Shown: piece after piece, positions 45,080-57,229 of the stretch | Layout: each line of letters starts with the position of its first letter | Numbering within the stretch: the stretch's first letter is position 1 | NCBI GenBank assembly: GCA_023014365.1 | Contig: JAEBUN010000013.1 | Span: forward strand, 744,001 to 808,000 | Direction of reading: 5' to 3' | Length of the DNA stretch: 64,000 nucleotides | DNA from: Lepiota brunneoincarnata | Lineage: Eukaryota > Basidiomycota > Agaricomycetes > Agaricales > Agaricaceae | Translations under genes and position numbers: made by a program | Notes under the pieces: generated by a model | Databases searched by the model: none | What the model saw: the letters and a program-made list of their open reading frames with translations, nothing else | What the model was told of the DNA's origin: nothing

Positions 45080-46093
45080 ATGATATCCAACTTCGTAGGC
45101 AGGACCACCCGGCGGCAAACAACCCTCCCTCCACCCCGCCCAGAGTCCACAAACACAACCTCTAGTACAACAAAAGCAGACACCGCCTCCATCCGTGGCA
45201 GCAAAGGCACCCACTCTCGTTCCAACTCGGTCGATGTCGCGGCCCCACCAGCCCAAGCCGGTTCTTCTCCATACGGCAACCCCCAAGCTCTCCTCAGTCA
45301 CAATCCTCCTTGGCTTCCACCCGAAACAAGAAACGTCCCCTTTTGCAAAGGGCGCTGACCAAAGTCATTCAGCCATCCACATCGCAGGGTTCCCTAAAGG
45401 ACGGCGAGAACGGAAAGTGAGTAGTATAACCTTTTTTTTTTCAGAAAACACACCCGTCTAACAACCCCCCTCCCTCCTCCCAGGCCGCTCACTAACGGTT
45501 CAGACCTCAGCTCAGAGCTATCCACGACACAACAAAAGCTCGCTGAAGCCACAGACCAATGCACCGCCCTCCAAAACCGCAGTCACCCTCCTCGAAAAAG
45601 AAAACCAGGAAACGCAAGCTCAGACCCAGCAAGCCCAAGAAGCCATGACCGAGGAGAAAACCAAGCTCATCCAATCCCACCTCGCCTGAGATGGAGACCC
45701 AACGCAAGGAAACCGAGGAGCTCCGCCGGTCATTGGAGGACTTTATCCGCAAGTCGATCGAGATGGAGGAGAGAATTGAGGTGTTGACGAGGGGAGTGGG
45801 TAGTGTGGAGGCGCAGTTGAAAGACCGTGATGAATTGATTCATCAGCTCCGGGCGGCGGAAGGTTCGATGTCTGATGCTCTTCATCAATTGGAGGCCTCG
45901 GTTTACGCGAAGGATAAGACGATTCAGGATTTGGAGCGTAGGAATGGGGTGTTTGCGGAGAAGAGCGAGCTTGCTGCAGAAGCAGATTGCGGAGATGGAG
46001 AGCAGGTTGAGGGATCAGCAACAGCGAAAGGGGCAGGTGGAGGGCGATGGGTTCTTTTCGGCGCTCTGGAAATGGTTCTCTGCCCCTCATTAA
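45080..46093 (+). pseudogene. Coiled-coil protein CC1, frame-broken
   Basis: It starts MISNFVGR, like MSLLNFIGG of CC2 at 62,196, then a Pro/Ser/Thr-rich region, an intron (donor at 45,418, acceptor near 45,482) and a long heptad-type Glu/Gln/Leu coiled coil. It ends in an FSALWKWF tail. The frame shifts by one base near 45,290, 45,583, 45,689 and 45,960. Read across the shifts, the coil is continuous. No enzymatic motif is seen. It could be a structural or membrane-tethering protein; function unknown. Confidence 0.6.
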
Positions 46094-46354
46094 TGTCATT
46101 TATCATCAAATGACAACTTCAAGAGCGCCACTGGGCCGCCTTCGTTACGCTCTCTCTTACGTTCACGTTCCCGACATGCATCATCCCTCCTCTAGAACAT
46201 CGGTCGTCGACCTTTCATTTCTATTTATTACATCTAGTTTGTAACCTATCTCGTCGTCTAGTGAGGTCTATTACAAAAATCAACATGTTGATTCGCCCCT
46301 ACGAGAGGACAAGCAAGAAGGCACTCATCCAAGATCCCAAGAAAAATCCCCTCT

Positions 46355-47520
46355 TCAACTCGACAAGCCCTTCCCTTCCCTCTTCTCCCTCTCTCTAAAT
46401 TCCGTACTCGGCCATGGGCTGGGTGGAATCTCTCTCCCAGGGGGTCCAACAGTCGCATTCAAATCCGTTACCTCCCCATTCTCCAGATCGTACACCCAAC
46501 CATGGATGAAGACGTGTGTACGCTTGAGTGAACTCGGATCGTCGGGATAGTCTGGTGCAGGTGGTGGTAGGGAGAGGGTCGCATAGTGCTAGTTGTTTTG
46601 AGTAAGTGTAGGTTTGGATTCGGTCTATCAGGCGGATAGGTCAATACATACGTCGCGCATCACATAGGATCCTGCGATCCGTCTGACGTTCGCCTTCACG
46701 TTTTCTTCGACAAGCGCACGGAATGCGGCTGTTTACCATATTGTCAATTAGTCCTGATACTTGAGTGAGGCGAACCAGCGGTTAAACGTACGTTCGTGGA
46801 GGTCAGGGAGTTCCGTCGTTGGCATGGTCCTAGCTCTATCCCTGTGTGCGGCGATCTCGGGTCTGGAAACAACACGCGTAAGAAGATAATAATGGTTCCC
46901 ATAGCATGACAATTGTACCGAGTCGAGGTTTGGTAAATCTCCCGAATGGGTTGAATCCACGTCTGGACCGCGATATGGGCAGGATGTTCCAAGGGAAGAG
47001 AGACGGGTAACATGGATGCCGCGACCCCCCCACATCCATAATGACCCATCACAATCACATGTCTGACCTCGAGAGTCTCAACCTGCATACGAAAGGACTG
47101 AATTCCTAGCACTCGTTAGTCGGAGACAGATGAGTATTTATCTAGCCCACGTACGAATTGAGATCCCACTCATGAAACTGGTTGGCGATAGATCCTGATG
47201 TGAACATAGTTCCTGGCAGCGCATCGAAAATCGCCTGTTCGGCCACACTATAGAAGGTCTTAGTCGTTCTCAGAGAACAAAAAGTGACGCGTCCACGTAC
47301 CGACTATCAGAACAATCAATCAACATGAACGGGGGTTCTGAGGCATCAAATGCGTCGGCGAGATGAACAAGAACAGAGTCTTTGCACTTCACATACTCTG
47401 TCCCCTTCGCCGACTCCTCAAAGAACCCGGGATCTGTACTCAATATCTCCTTCCGATATGCCTTGTTCCCTCTAACAAGCTGCTCGAATGTCCTGAAGGT
47501 ACTGTGCGGAAGTCGTGCAG
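46355..47520 (-). CDS. Beta-class carbonic anhydrase
   Basis: Minus strand, at least six exons with short GT-AG introns. The EQLVRGNKAY segment near 47,500 resembles the start of the family core. The zinc ligands are present: Cys and the Asp/Arg dyad in LIDCSDSR near 47,310, and His and Cys in MGHYGCGG near 47,030. A FTSGSIANQ segment (near 47,200) lies in the usual place. The C-terminus (HGWVYDLENGEV, near 46,480) is the conserved beta strand of the family. The stop is TGA 46355-46357. The enzyme interconverts CO2 and bicarbonate. The start codon is not certain: no in-frame ATG is obvious just upstream, so an extra 5' exon may be missed. Two dead copies flank NACHT genes at 31.5-32.9 and 50.9-52.6 kb. 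Confidence 0.75.
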
Positions 47521-48100
47521 CTCCTCGTTTGTCCTATCGAGCCTTGCCTTATGTTTGAACGCTCGAGTGGGATGGTATAGAAGGAGCGGTGTCTGAGCGG
47601 AATTCAGGTAGTATATCCGGCTAGGCAGGGGTTGAGTGGTACATTCTCGCGCGTGTCTGTTCTGGCCTGCGCAGGGGTTCACTACCAGGCTCGCAGGTGC
47701 TCGATGATATGCTCGTAGCGAAGGTGCTTAGGGTAGTGTGCCTCCAGGCGGGGATGGACAAAGGCATGAAAGAGACGACAGAGAGTGAGCTTGATCCACC
47801 CGGACCTAGAGGCACACATGACCCTGAACTATATAACACATCGGAACGAGTGTGACCCCGGAGCGCTAATGCGATATCCACATTGCAAACCCTAAGCACT
47901 ACATACTGTATGTAAGGAGGATTAATCTGGTAGCAGGTCATCACCAATAACTCACCCCACCGTTCGCCTTGTTACTAGCCTGCGGTCCATAAACACAGAA
48001 CCCAACAAGGCCCACTCACGTGATTATGGACATCCATGTGTTCCTTGACGATCCTATCGATCTATCCCATTATCCCCACTTACTCGCCCTTTCACGTAGA

Positions 48101-50426
48101 ATGCCTTTGGTGGATCGCATTTTTCGTCTTAGGAAAGGGAAACCCAGGAAGACGGTCCCTAAAACGCACGGTAAGCACTGTCACTTAAATCGCCCAATAT
48201 AGCTTTTTAAACCGAGTGCAGGATCAGAAAACCCGGAGGACGAATCAATCCAGGACACAACCAGTAGCGTTACGGAGTCGAGCTATTACTGGTATGCAAG
48301 TTGATCCTGGTGCAGATGCCGCAATGTCACAGCCCTCAGGTAATACCACTCGACCAGCTCACGATTACCCGGGTGGTTGACACGGGGTCCAGGGAACATT
48401 GGAAACAGCTTTTTTCCGAATGCAAGCAATCCAATATTCAACCAACCAATAACCATGGCCGACGGCTCAACGAACACTGTGACTGACAACTCGACGGTGA
48501 TCCATAAGCTGGTGGATAAATCGACAACCATACACAATATCGACCAGGGGAAGCCCGGTATGAGTCTCCTATATGACCTACGCCAACGGAAGCACTCATC
48601 TCGACTCTGCAAGTCCTCGACGTTCTCTCGCGAGAAATGACTCAAGGAGCCGACGTGGACTCCTCTGCTCGCTATCCCCCTCCCAAATGTTACCCCGGAA
48701 CTCGCAGGTCTCTCACTGCCAAAACAAGAAAGTGGTTGTTTGATGATCATCGCACCTGGGACGTGCTGTGGCTCCATGGACCAGCAGGGGTCGGGAAGTC
48801 AGCCGTCGCACAAACAATTGCCGAATTTGCCAAGGACAATCGTCGACTGGGTGCCGCATTCTTCTTCTCCAAGTCCAACAAACGAAAGGATGTTCAGCCT
48901 GTCTTTATCACCCTCGCATATCAGCTCGCTGTCCGATTCCCTGGGTACCTGCCCCTCGTTGCGAAGGAGCTAGGAGCTGATCCAGATTTGTTCAAGAAGG
49001 CTCCCGATGTCCAGTTCCGACAGCTGATCGTCGAGCCATTGAGCTCCTTGCCGGCTCATCCGAAGCACTTAATTGTCCTGGATGGGCTCGATGAGTGCGA
49101 TGGAGAAACGGCCCAGCTGCACATCGTCGAGCTAATCAATAACCTCATCCTGTCCAAGATATCTCTCCCGATCATCTGGATGATATGCAGTCGACCAGAG
49201 CCTCACCTCATGCGTGCTCTCTCCAGAGGCGATTTTCCAATCCAATGTTGGAGAGAGGAGCTCGCAATTGACACGGAGGAATCGCGAGATGACACGTCGA
49301 GTTTTATTCGCACACGTTTCAAAGAGATTCACGATCGCTATGGGGATTTTGTCGAAGAAGACGCGATGGGTGTGTGGCCGCCCGAGGAGGATGTTATGAC
49401 GATCATCGATGAAACATCGGGGCTTTTTATTTTTGCCAGCACTGTACTTAAGTACATTGAGGATGCTGGGTCTGGGAACCCCGACGCACGTCTTGCTGAG
49501 GTCCTTTCCGTCATCCGACATTCCCAAACGACCGGATCGCGCAGTCCGATGGAAATGCTTGACCAACTCTATACGCTGATTCTCTCGGAGGTTCCTGAAG
49601 ATATCTGGCCAGTAACACATCGGTTGCTCAAAATCCTCGTCTGCCCGCCACAGTATTCTTTTTCCGAACCTTGTACACCACGATTTCTTTCGAATATATT
49701 GGGCATCACTCGTAGCGGGTTCTATGCTGCAATGCACAAGCTTCATTCGGTTCTGGACGTACCCACACCCAATGAAGCGGATGCTCGCCCTCTACGCTTT
49801 CTGCATGCTTCATTTCGTGATTACCTCGTTCAATTCACACGTTCGGGTCGATTTTGTGCTTCATTACCACCAGATTTCAAAGTGAATGATGAGCTGCAGA
49901 AGGCATGCCTACGGTTCATGAGCTCACCGCTGCCATTCCTCTTGGAGAGCGCATACAAGCTCACGACCACACTGAGACCTCTAGTACCCAATTTGTCCCT
50001 GCCCCAGGCCGAGCATGCACTGAGTCGATCCTTAGCGTGGCCATCTCCAGACCGCGAATCGAGCCGCCGAGCACTTGATCAGGTTGGGGCAAGGACGCAT
50101 TTTCTCGTCCTATGATAAATTCCCAACACAAGGCGACCAACAACAAACCGAACCGAAAAGCATGCTCCGTACATTTGACTATAATTCACTCACCTTCTCC
50201 CAATATAATCAAGCTGGGTTAAGGAACAGGCTTCCTGTGTTTATTCGCTGGGTCAAAGGAACGGTACGATCTATTCTCTGTAGTCCCATTTAATCTCACG
50301 TATCGCGCGCAGTCCCTTCATGACCTGGTCAGGACTCACAGCATTAGTGAAACAGACGACGAACTCCTCTCGCTGTTGAGAAACACGAAAGCAAAAGTAA
50401 AACTCCTGGTGAGAGCTAAATGGTGA
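48101..50426 (+). pseudogene. NACHT NTPase copy 3, frameshifted
   Basis: Same exon pattern as copy 2: exon 1 48101-48170, exon 2 from 48222, exon 4 from 48614, last exon ending at TGA 50424-50426. The NACHT core is intact (GPAGVGKS, VLDGLDE) and open from about 48,614 to 50,068. Two defects: exon 2 runs into a TGA near 48,300 unless one base is skipped, and five bases are missing near 50,070 relative to copy 2, so the frame ends at 50,115. The remaining C-terminal sequence continues in another frame to 50,426. It may still make a protein lacking its last ~100 residues if exon 2 is spliced differently. Confidence 0.75.
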
Positions 50427-50617
50427 TGCAAGGACTGTTCCTTATGTGAATGATATACCTGCACATAGAACATAACTGATGACAATCATCCCGATTCTGC
50501 CTCCGAGAATGAGCAAATTTGTTTCCTACTGGGGTATGGCACGAAAGCAGTCCTAATCCTGGCCGGCTCGAAGGACCGTGTACCCAAATACTATTCTACC
50601 AAATCAGCCCTAGAGAT

Positions 50618-50710
50618 TTGGCCCTCTCTAGCTGAGTGGTCAGGCGAGCCAAATGTTAGTGCAGCACATTCGGGGTCGATCGAATAGTCGTGGGATATCA
50701 AATCATATTG
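50618..50710 (+). other. tRNA-Leu/Ser-like relic or SINE head
   Basis: TAGCTGAGTGGTCAGGCGAG resembles the A box and D arm of type II tRNAs. GTGGGATATCAAATC about 65 nt on resembles a decayed T arm/B box. The inverted copy at 33,000-33,085 (minus) has TAGCCGAGTGGTCAGGCGAG. No folded mature tRNA can be drawn. Confidence 0.3.
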
Positions 50711-50859
50711 AATGTAAATACATTTCCGCCTGGACTTTATATGCGATTATGGCCCTTTATTGCTTCAGAAATTGTCTACTCAACTATGCTGATCGAGAAT
50801 CAGGGCTCGTGTTTGAACTTGAACCCCGTTTTACCAAATAACTTTGAACTAAGTGTCCT

Positions 50860-52610
50860 GTGTGTTTTCCCATTCGTTTCCCTCTTCTCCACCTCCCTAA
50901 TTTCCATGATCGGCCAGTGGGATCTTCACCCAAGGACGTCTAACGGTCACACTCGAGATCGTACATCCTTACCATATATGAAGACGTAAAAACGTGTGTA
51001 CGTTCGAGTGAGCTCGGGTAGTTGTAATGGTTTGGCTCGTCAAGTGGGAGGGAGAGCATCACGTAGTGCTAATTTTTTTTCTCCGGTAAGTATGAAATTT
51101 GGTGTGTGAATATGCACGTAACATACCACGTAGGATCCGGCGATCTGTTTGCCGTTAGCCTTCACGTTTTCTTCGACAAGTGCACGGAATGCAGTTTACC
51201 ATATAAACAATTCGTCCCGGCACTTGAGTGAGGCAACCAACCGCTAAAGATACAATCATATGTAAGAATTGCAACGCTCAGTCACTCCTTGTCCGCACGA
51301 GTACTATATATTGAGTTACCTGTAAGAATAACAACGCTACGCATATGAGTAAAACATAAGTTGTGTATGCATAAGTGAAAATACTCATCTCAGTCACCCG
51401 TTGTACGCACGAGACCTGAGGAGAATCTAGCTACATGTCCATATTCTAGCTAACTAGGCTTGACTGAATTGCAATAGAAAAGGGGGGCAAACAAATCGCA
51501 AGATCGCGATTGCATGAAAAGGATCCATGTCCAAATAAAACAACAAGCAAAATGTCTAGCCGACGTCGCGTCGACTGTCCGTTGGCTTGCAAAACCCAGC
51601 ATCATAGAGGTCCGAGAGTTCCGTCTTCGGTACAGTTCGGGCTCTATCCTTGTGTGCAATGATCTCGGGTCTGAAAACAACGTGCGTAAGAGGGTAATAA
51701 TGGCTCCCATAACATGATGGCTATACCAAGTCGAAGTTTGATGAATCTCCAAAATGGGCTGGGTGTTCCAAAGGAAGAGGGACGGGCAACATGGATGCTG
51801 CGATTCCTCCACGTCTGTAATGACCCATCACAATGACATGCCCGTAGCACTCGTTGGTTGAAGAGAGAAAGAGGATGGCTTATGGAGTCCATGCACGAGT
51901 TGAGATCCTACCCATGAAGTTGGCTTGCGATAGATCCAGACGTAGATATACTCCCCGGCAATGCATCGAGTTGCCTGTTCCGCTACGCTACGAAAAAAGA
52001 CCTTAGTCTCTCGGAGGTAAGAACAAGAACAGAATGACACGCCTATGTACCGACTATCAGAACGGTCAGTTAGTATGAACGGCAGTTCGGAGGCATCAAC
52101 TGCATTGGCGAGGTGACCAGGAACAGAGTCTTTGTGCATTACATACTCCGTCCCTTCGCCGGCTCCTCGAATAATCCAGGAGCCGTACTCAATGCCTCCC
52201 TCTGATATACCTTGTTCCTACTAACGACCCGCTTGGTATTCTCAAAATACTATGCGAAAGCCGTGCAGTTCCCCCTTTGGCCCGTCAAGCCTAGTTTTAT
52301 GGTCGAGTGCATGGGTAGGATGGTGCACCGAAGAGTGGTGTCTGAGTGAATTCAGGTGGCATATCCGGCCAGGGTGGCCAGGCAGAGGGTGAATGGTGCA
52401 CCTTGCGTTGATAGGCTGCATGCGTCCATTCAGATCTGCGTTGGCGTTCGCTGCTGGATGTGTGCTAGATGTGTGCTGACGTCCTCGTGCGAGAGTGTTC
52501 AGGGCAGTACGCTTCCAGGTGAGAATGGAGGACGACGAAGGGTGAGCTTAATCCACATGTCACACAGAGTGCTAACACGAATTCCACGCTGCATAGGCTC
52601 ACCACTACAT
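50860..52610 (-). pseudogene. Beta-carbonic anhydrase relic P2
   Basis: Minus-strand relic matching P1 in reverse. The first zinc segment again reads DRSDSR (near 52,060) and the second is HYRRGG instead of HYGCGG (near 51,825). Frames are broken throughout. It lies downstream of NACHT copy 3, as P1 does relative to copy 2. Confidence 0.72.
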
Positions 52611-52649
52611 ATTATATGGTATTAAGATGGATCAATCTGGTGGAAAATC

Positions 52650-54640
52650 TCATCAACTCCACTCTACCTCTGAGCCTCTTTACATATGAATGTCCGCAGG
52701 CTTGGCAGGACACCTCGATATTCATGAAGCCGGTGTGACGGCCCAATAAGGACATCCTCAAGTGCCATGTACGAGTGGGGAGATCCAGTGGTTTGAAGAA
52801 GTAGGAATGATAAGAAGTCTGGTAGACGGCTTAGACTGAATCGTTCCCAGTTTGGGGGGAGTAATTTAGATGCTTTCAACCGGTAAGCGTGATAAGCGAG
52901 CAGGATCACGACAACTGATTAGCAGTTGGGGCTGGGCGGGGTGTTGTATACTTGCCACACTGGATGAAACGAGCATGCGGAGCCGGAAATGAATTGTTTC
53001 GCCAATCATGTACAACACCTCTTACCCCTCAAATATTGACAAGAGAGTGGGCATACTGCGGAAGGGAGATCAAAGCGGTGCCCGGCTTCTCGTCCGTCGG
53101 AGGAGTAAGCCCACGATTAAATTGAATGTATGTTGCGCACAGGGGAATAGGTGTTGTTGCGGGAAAGCAGACTCGGATACGGTCAGAGGGGCAAGACATA
53201 GTTGCGGTGGGAAAAAATGATCAGAGCAACAGGATACGTGGCGAGGACCGCTATCAAGTATGTCGGATGCTCCAAGTTGGGGTGCGCCCTTCGAAGGGTT
53301 TTGATGATTGAGTTGCTCACCATTATCTTGTAGCCAGCTCAAAAGATATCTCGACATACGTGCTGGAGCATGATTATGCAAGCTATGTGGAAGGGGTGGG
53401 GAACTACCCCATTTCCTGGGTTCCGTTGGCCCTCGAGCCATATTTTGCTAGGTCCGCATCTCCACAGCATCTTCCGCTATTTCCGTGGGTGAATGTGATC
53501 GTGCCTTAACCTGGGCTAGTTGAACGAATCATAGTCGACCGGTCACTGGAGCTACCACCGCTTCCCATCATGGAGAATTCTAGGTGTGAGATATTTATCG
53601 GCAAAACCGCTCACATACTCTCATACATTTGATTTGGGGAACTTCTTGTAGGGGCGGTGGGGTGGTGCAGCGAGTTTCTTACCCAATTGAGAGCCTAAGG
53701 ATCCCTAGATCAACGTTCGCGATACGACCATGAAGGCCGAGGGAAAATGCTGTGTGCGAGGATTCTTAGATGTCAGGGAAGCTCATGACGAACGAGATAA
53801 TTATGGGAACCGATGTGAGTTTTAATGAACAACTATATTGCACTTCATCGTTCTCCCGGATTTCTTCAGTTGGCATTGGAGCGGCTACAGTGTTCTTTGA
53901 TGCTGAAATCAGAGGCGAGGGATATTCTCAGGCCAAATAACCACCTTCTTGATTGCAGAAATCTGGCGTGAGTAAAGCAATAATAAAATAAGCACCCTTC
54001 CTGAAAAAAAGCATGAGCCGTACCTGAAAGGGGAAACGATACCGCCCAACAAGACCAAAAAAAGGAGCAGAATATCATAACACGAGGTTACGCATGATGT
54101 AGGAGGGTATTCGAATGTTCCTAACATCACTTCTTTGATTGATCCCATCGTGCCTGGGTCGTCGGATCCCGACTTCAGGCCACAACCACGTGCTGCGGAT
54201 CACTAGCACGAGTCCGACTCCCCTCCCCGGACCAAGCCCCTTGGCCTTCACCCACGCTCAAATTGAGGCGGACCTCCCTCCTGTATCTCACATATGGCCT
54301 TTAGGGATGACTCTACGTACTCGGTTAATTGAGTATCCCATGGGAAAACATTGAATAAGTTCCGATTCCTCCTTGTTGGAACCCAGAGCAGGCGTAAACC
54401 AAACAGCCTGATACTGAGGACTTGTGCCCTGAAGCATTACGTGATTGTCTTTATTCTTACTTCCAGATTGATGATCCTTGGTGAGATTTTCTGAGTCACT
54501 TCAAGAACGGTCATGTTTGGTTCACACCTCATTTCATGTCCCACACGCCCAAATGCCCTTGAGCTTCGGCATCTTCGAAGGGCATCCTGATGTATCCATG
54601 TAGGACTCGCACGGATGGTTGCGCCCAATCCAATGGTGTT
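52650..54640. other. Region without a supported gene
   Basis: No conserved frame or family match seen on either strand. The last few hundred bases are presumably upstream sequence of laccase 2. Confidence 0.45.
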
Positions 54641-54680
54641 CAATCTCGACATTCGCTCACGGGTTCATGACCGCTGCGAG

Positions 54681-54686
54681 TATAAA
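54681..54686 (+). promoter_or_regulatory. TATA box of laccase 2
   Basis: TATAAA about 122 nt upstream of ATG 54808, in the same GCGAGTATAAATTGC context as laccase 1. Confidence 0.6.
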
Positions 54687-54807
54687 TTGCAATGGGAGGA
54701 CGTACCAGTGCCTCATCGAATCACTGGGATTTCCAATCTCGTTCTGGAGTCCCTCCACACTTCACAACATATTCTCTCTTGTTGACCACACGCTATACCC
54801 GTTCTTG

Positions 54808-57114
54808 ATGCTGTGGTTCGGGTTCTTTTTCTCCTTCGCTGCGGCGGCCGTCGCGAATTGCAATACGCTCGGGCCCGTTGCCACACTCACTATTGCGAAC
54901 AAGGTAATCGCTCCGGATGGGTTCTCAAGAGGGTATGGCTTTGCGTTTTTTTTCTGACTGAGTAGTCTGACATTTCCGCATCCAGGGCTTCGCTCGTCAA
55001 TGGGGAGCAACCTGGGCCCCTGATCACGGCGAAAAAGGTGGAGTGCTTTTCCATCATGTCACCTAATACTGCTACTGAGTCGTCGTAGGGTGATAGGTTC
55101 AGGTTAAATGTTGTTAATAAGTTGACGGACAAAGCACAGCTGCTGGGGACGAGCATTGTATGTATTTGCCATGTGTGATTGGCACTTTCTGACTCGTAAA
55201 TAGCATTGGCATGGTTTGCGCCAAAGAGGCACCGCGTTTATGGATGGCGCTGTTGGCGTCACCCAATGTCCGATTGCCCCAGGTGGCTCCTTTTTGTATA
55301 CATTCACCGCGGACAAGGCCGGAACATTCTGGTATCACTCGCACTTTGGTGGGTATCAATCTCTTTGACATGCTTTTGACTCTCATGTTTGTTCAAGACC
55401 TGCAGTATTGTGATGGAGTTCGGGGTGTTATAGTTATCAAGGATCCTGAAGACCCACTCCGCGTGCTTTACGATGGTGAGGATTTTTGGCAGTAGATAGA
55501 AGTAGTGGCTCTAACCTTGTCATTTTTTAGTTGACGATGGTAAGATCTCCCGTTGAAAGACTGGTTCTCTATTTTTCAATCTACTATTTATTCTAGAGTC
55601 GACGGTTATCACATTGACAGATTGGTAAGACTACTTGACATGTCCCAGCAAACAGTAGCTAATCTAGAAACTTTACAGGTACCATATGCTCGCGGTCAAT
55701 GTTAAAGGCATTGCCTTTTCTGATTCCACCTTAATCAATGGCAAAGGGCGATACCCAGGCGGTCCCCCCGTCGATCTGGCTATCGTCAACGTTGAACATG
55801 GAAAACGCTACCGTTTCCGCGTAGTCGCCATCTCCTGTGAAACCAACTTCGATTTCTCGATTGATAGTCACACGCTTCAAGTCATTGAAGCAGATGCATC
55901 GGCCGTCCGCCCCCGCACTGTGGACAGCGTGAGGCTTCTTTCCGGTAAGTATTGGAGGTTGGAGGTTCAGCGGTTTCATCACCCTGGCTGATAAATGCGA
56001 GCAGGTCAACGTTATTCCGTCGTTGTCAATGCAAACCAATCTGTCGGCAATTATTGGATACGTGCCCCGCGGAATTTTGGTAACGGGGACCTCACTGGAG
56101 GCGCCAGTAGTACATTTGACGGCGGAGTGAACTCTGGCATCCTCCGCTACAAAGGCGCGCCAAATGGGGAACCGAAATCCACTCAGAAGAGCCAGCCGGA
56201 TGCTCTGGCGGAGACGGACCTACACCCATTGTGTAACCCGTTTGCGCCGGGTCGGCAAACACCTGACGGTGCCGACATCACCTTCAACTTGACCTTGGCA
56301 TTAGATATGAACACTAACCTGTTCAGCATTAACAACGCGAGCTATGTTCCCCCTACCGTTCCGGTCTTACTCCAGATTCTGAGCGGTGCTCACAACGCTC
56401 ATGATCTACTCCCTAAAGGAAGCGTACTCACGGTACCGAGGAACAAAGTTGTCCAAGTGAACCTTAACAGCGGTGTCCTCGGAGGCCCTCACCCCTTCCA
56501 CTTGCATGGCGTAAGTGCCAACCTGTTTTCGCACACTGCCGATACTGACGTCCGTATCTTAGCATACCTTCAGTGTCGTAAGGAGTGCTGATAGTGGTCG
56601 TTTTAACTTCCTGGATCCTGTCCAGAGGGACGTTGTCAGCGTCGGTAATACCGCAGGAGACTTCGTTTCTATCCGTTTCAGGACTGATAACCCTGGTCCA
56701 TGGATCCTCCGCTGGTGAGTTGAATTTCGTTTCGCGCTCCAAAACATCGGTTAACGATGTGGTTTTTAGTCATATTGATTTCCATCTCAAAGAGTACGTT
56801 CATACCGATCGCTATGAGGGTAACTTGGGGGTTTAACCATTAATGAATTATAGGGGTCTTGGGATTGTTTTCGCTGAAGACCCTGAGGATACCATTCGCG
56901 AAAATCATGTTCCATGTGTGTATCTTCAAATTTGCCAAAACCAGGATAGCTGATCCATAACATTCATCTAGCTGCCTGGAGGCAACTCTGTTCCAAATGG
57001 GATGCTCTCCCTTCGTCCATTAAAAACGCGCCAGTCCCTGTCAGCAGCGTTGCTTCAAAGACCACGACTACCAGCACACATCCTACCAAACACTCGGGGA
57101 ATGACCACTGGTGA
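54808..57114 (+). CDS. Laccase 2 (multicopper oxidase), T3 copper His replaced by Arg
   Basis: ATG 54808 opens a hydrophobic signal peptide ([16 protein letters not shown]). At least twelve exons can be joined with GT-AG introns, including a 9-nt VDD exon near 55,532. Copper motif 1 HWHG (near 55,206), motif 2 WYHSHF (near 55,330) and motif 3 HPFHLHG then H after an intron (near 56,490-56,565) are intact. Motif 4 reads ILRCHIDFHL: the exon end is CGC-TG (near 56,715) where laccase 1 has CAC, so the first His, a type-3 copper ligand, is Arg. The C-terminus has [13 protein letters not shown] then a short Thr/His/Ser tail ending at TGA 57,112-57,114. Otherwise a normal secreted laccase of about 500 aa. 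Catalysis is doubtful given the lost ligand. Confidence 0.82.
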
Positions 57115-57229
57115 AATGACCTGTTGCTTAGTTTCGACGCACCCCCCTCAATGTTACCCGGCTTTGACAAATATTTCAAACGAAAGACTTTTTTTTCAGC
57201 CGGCCCACTCTTTGTACTAGATAGAGTCC

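Larger units (their letters stand above)
48000..52610. repeat. Right arm of the inverted segmental duplication
   Basis: NACHT copy 3 then an anhydrase relic on the minus strand, mirroring 31,400-35,850. The spacer between the arms is about 12 kb. Confidence 0.75.

Noticed and set aside
47621..47947. Frame upstream of carbonic anhydrase as its N-terminus
   Set aside because: Does not join in frame to the anhydrase exons by a plausible splice and has no recognisable content.
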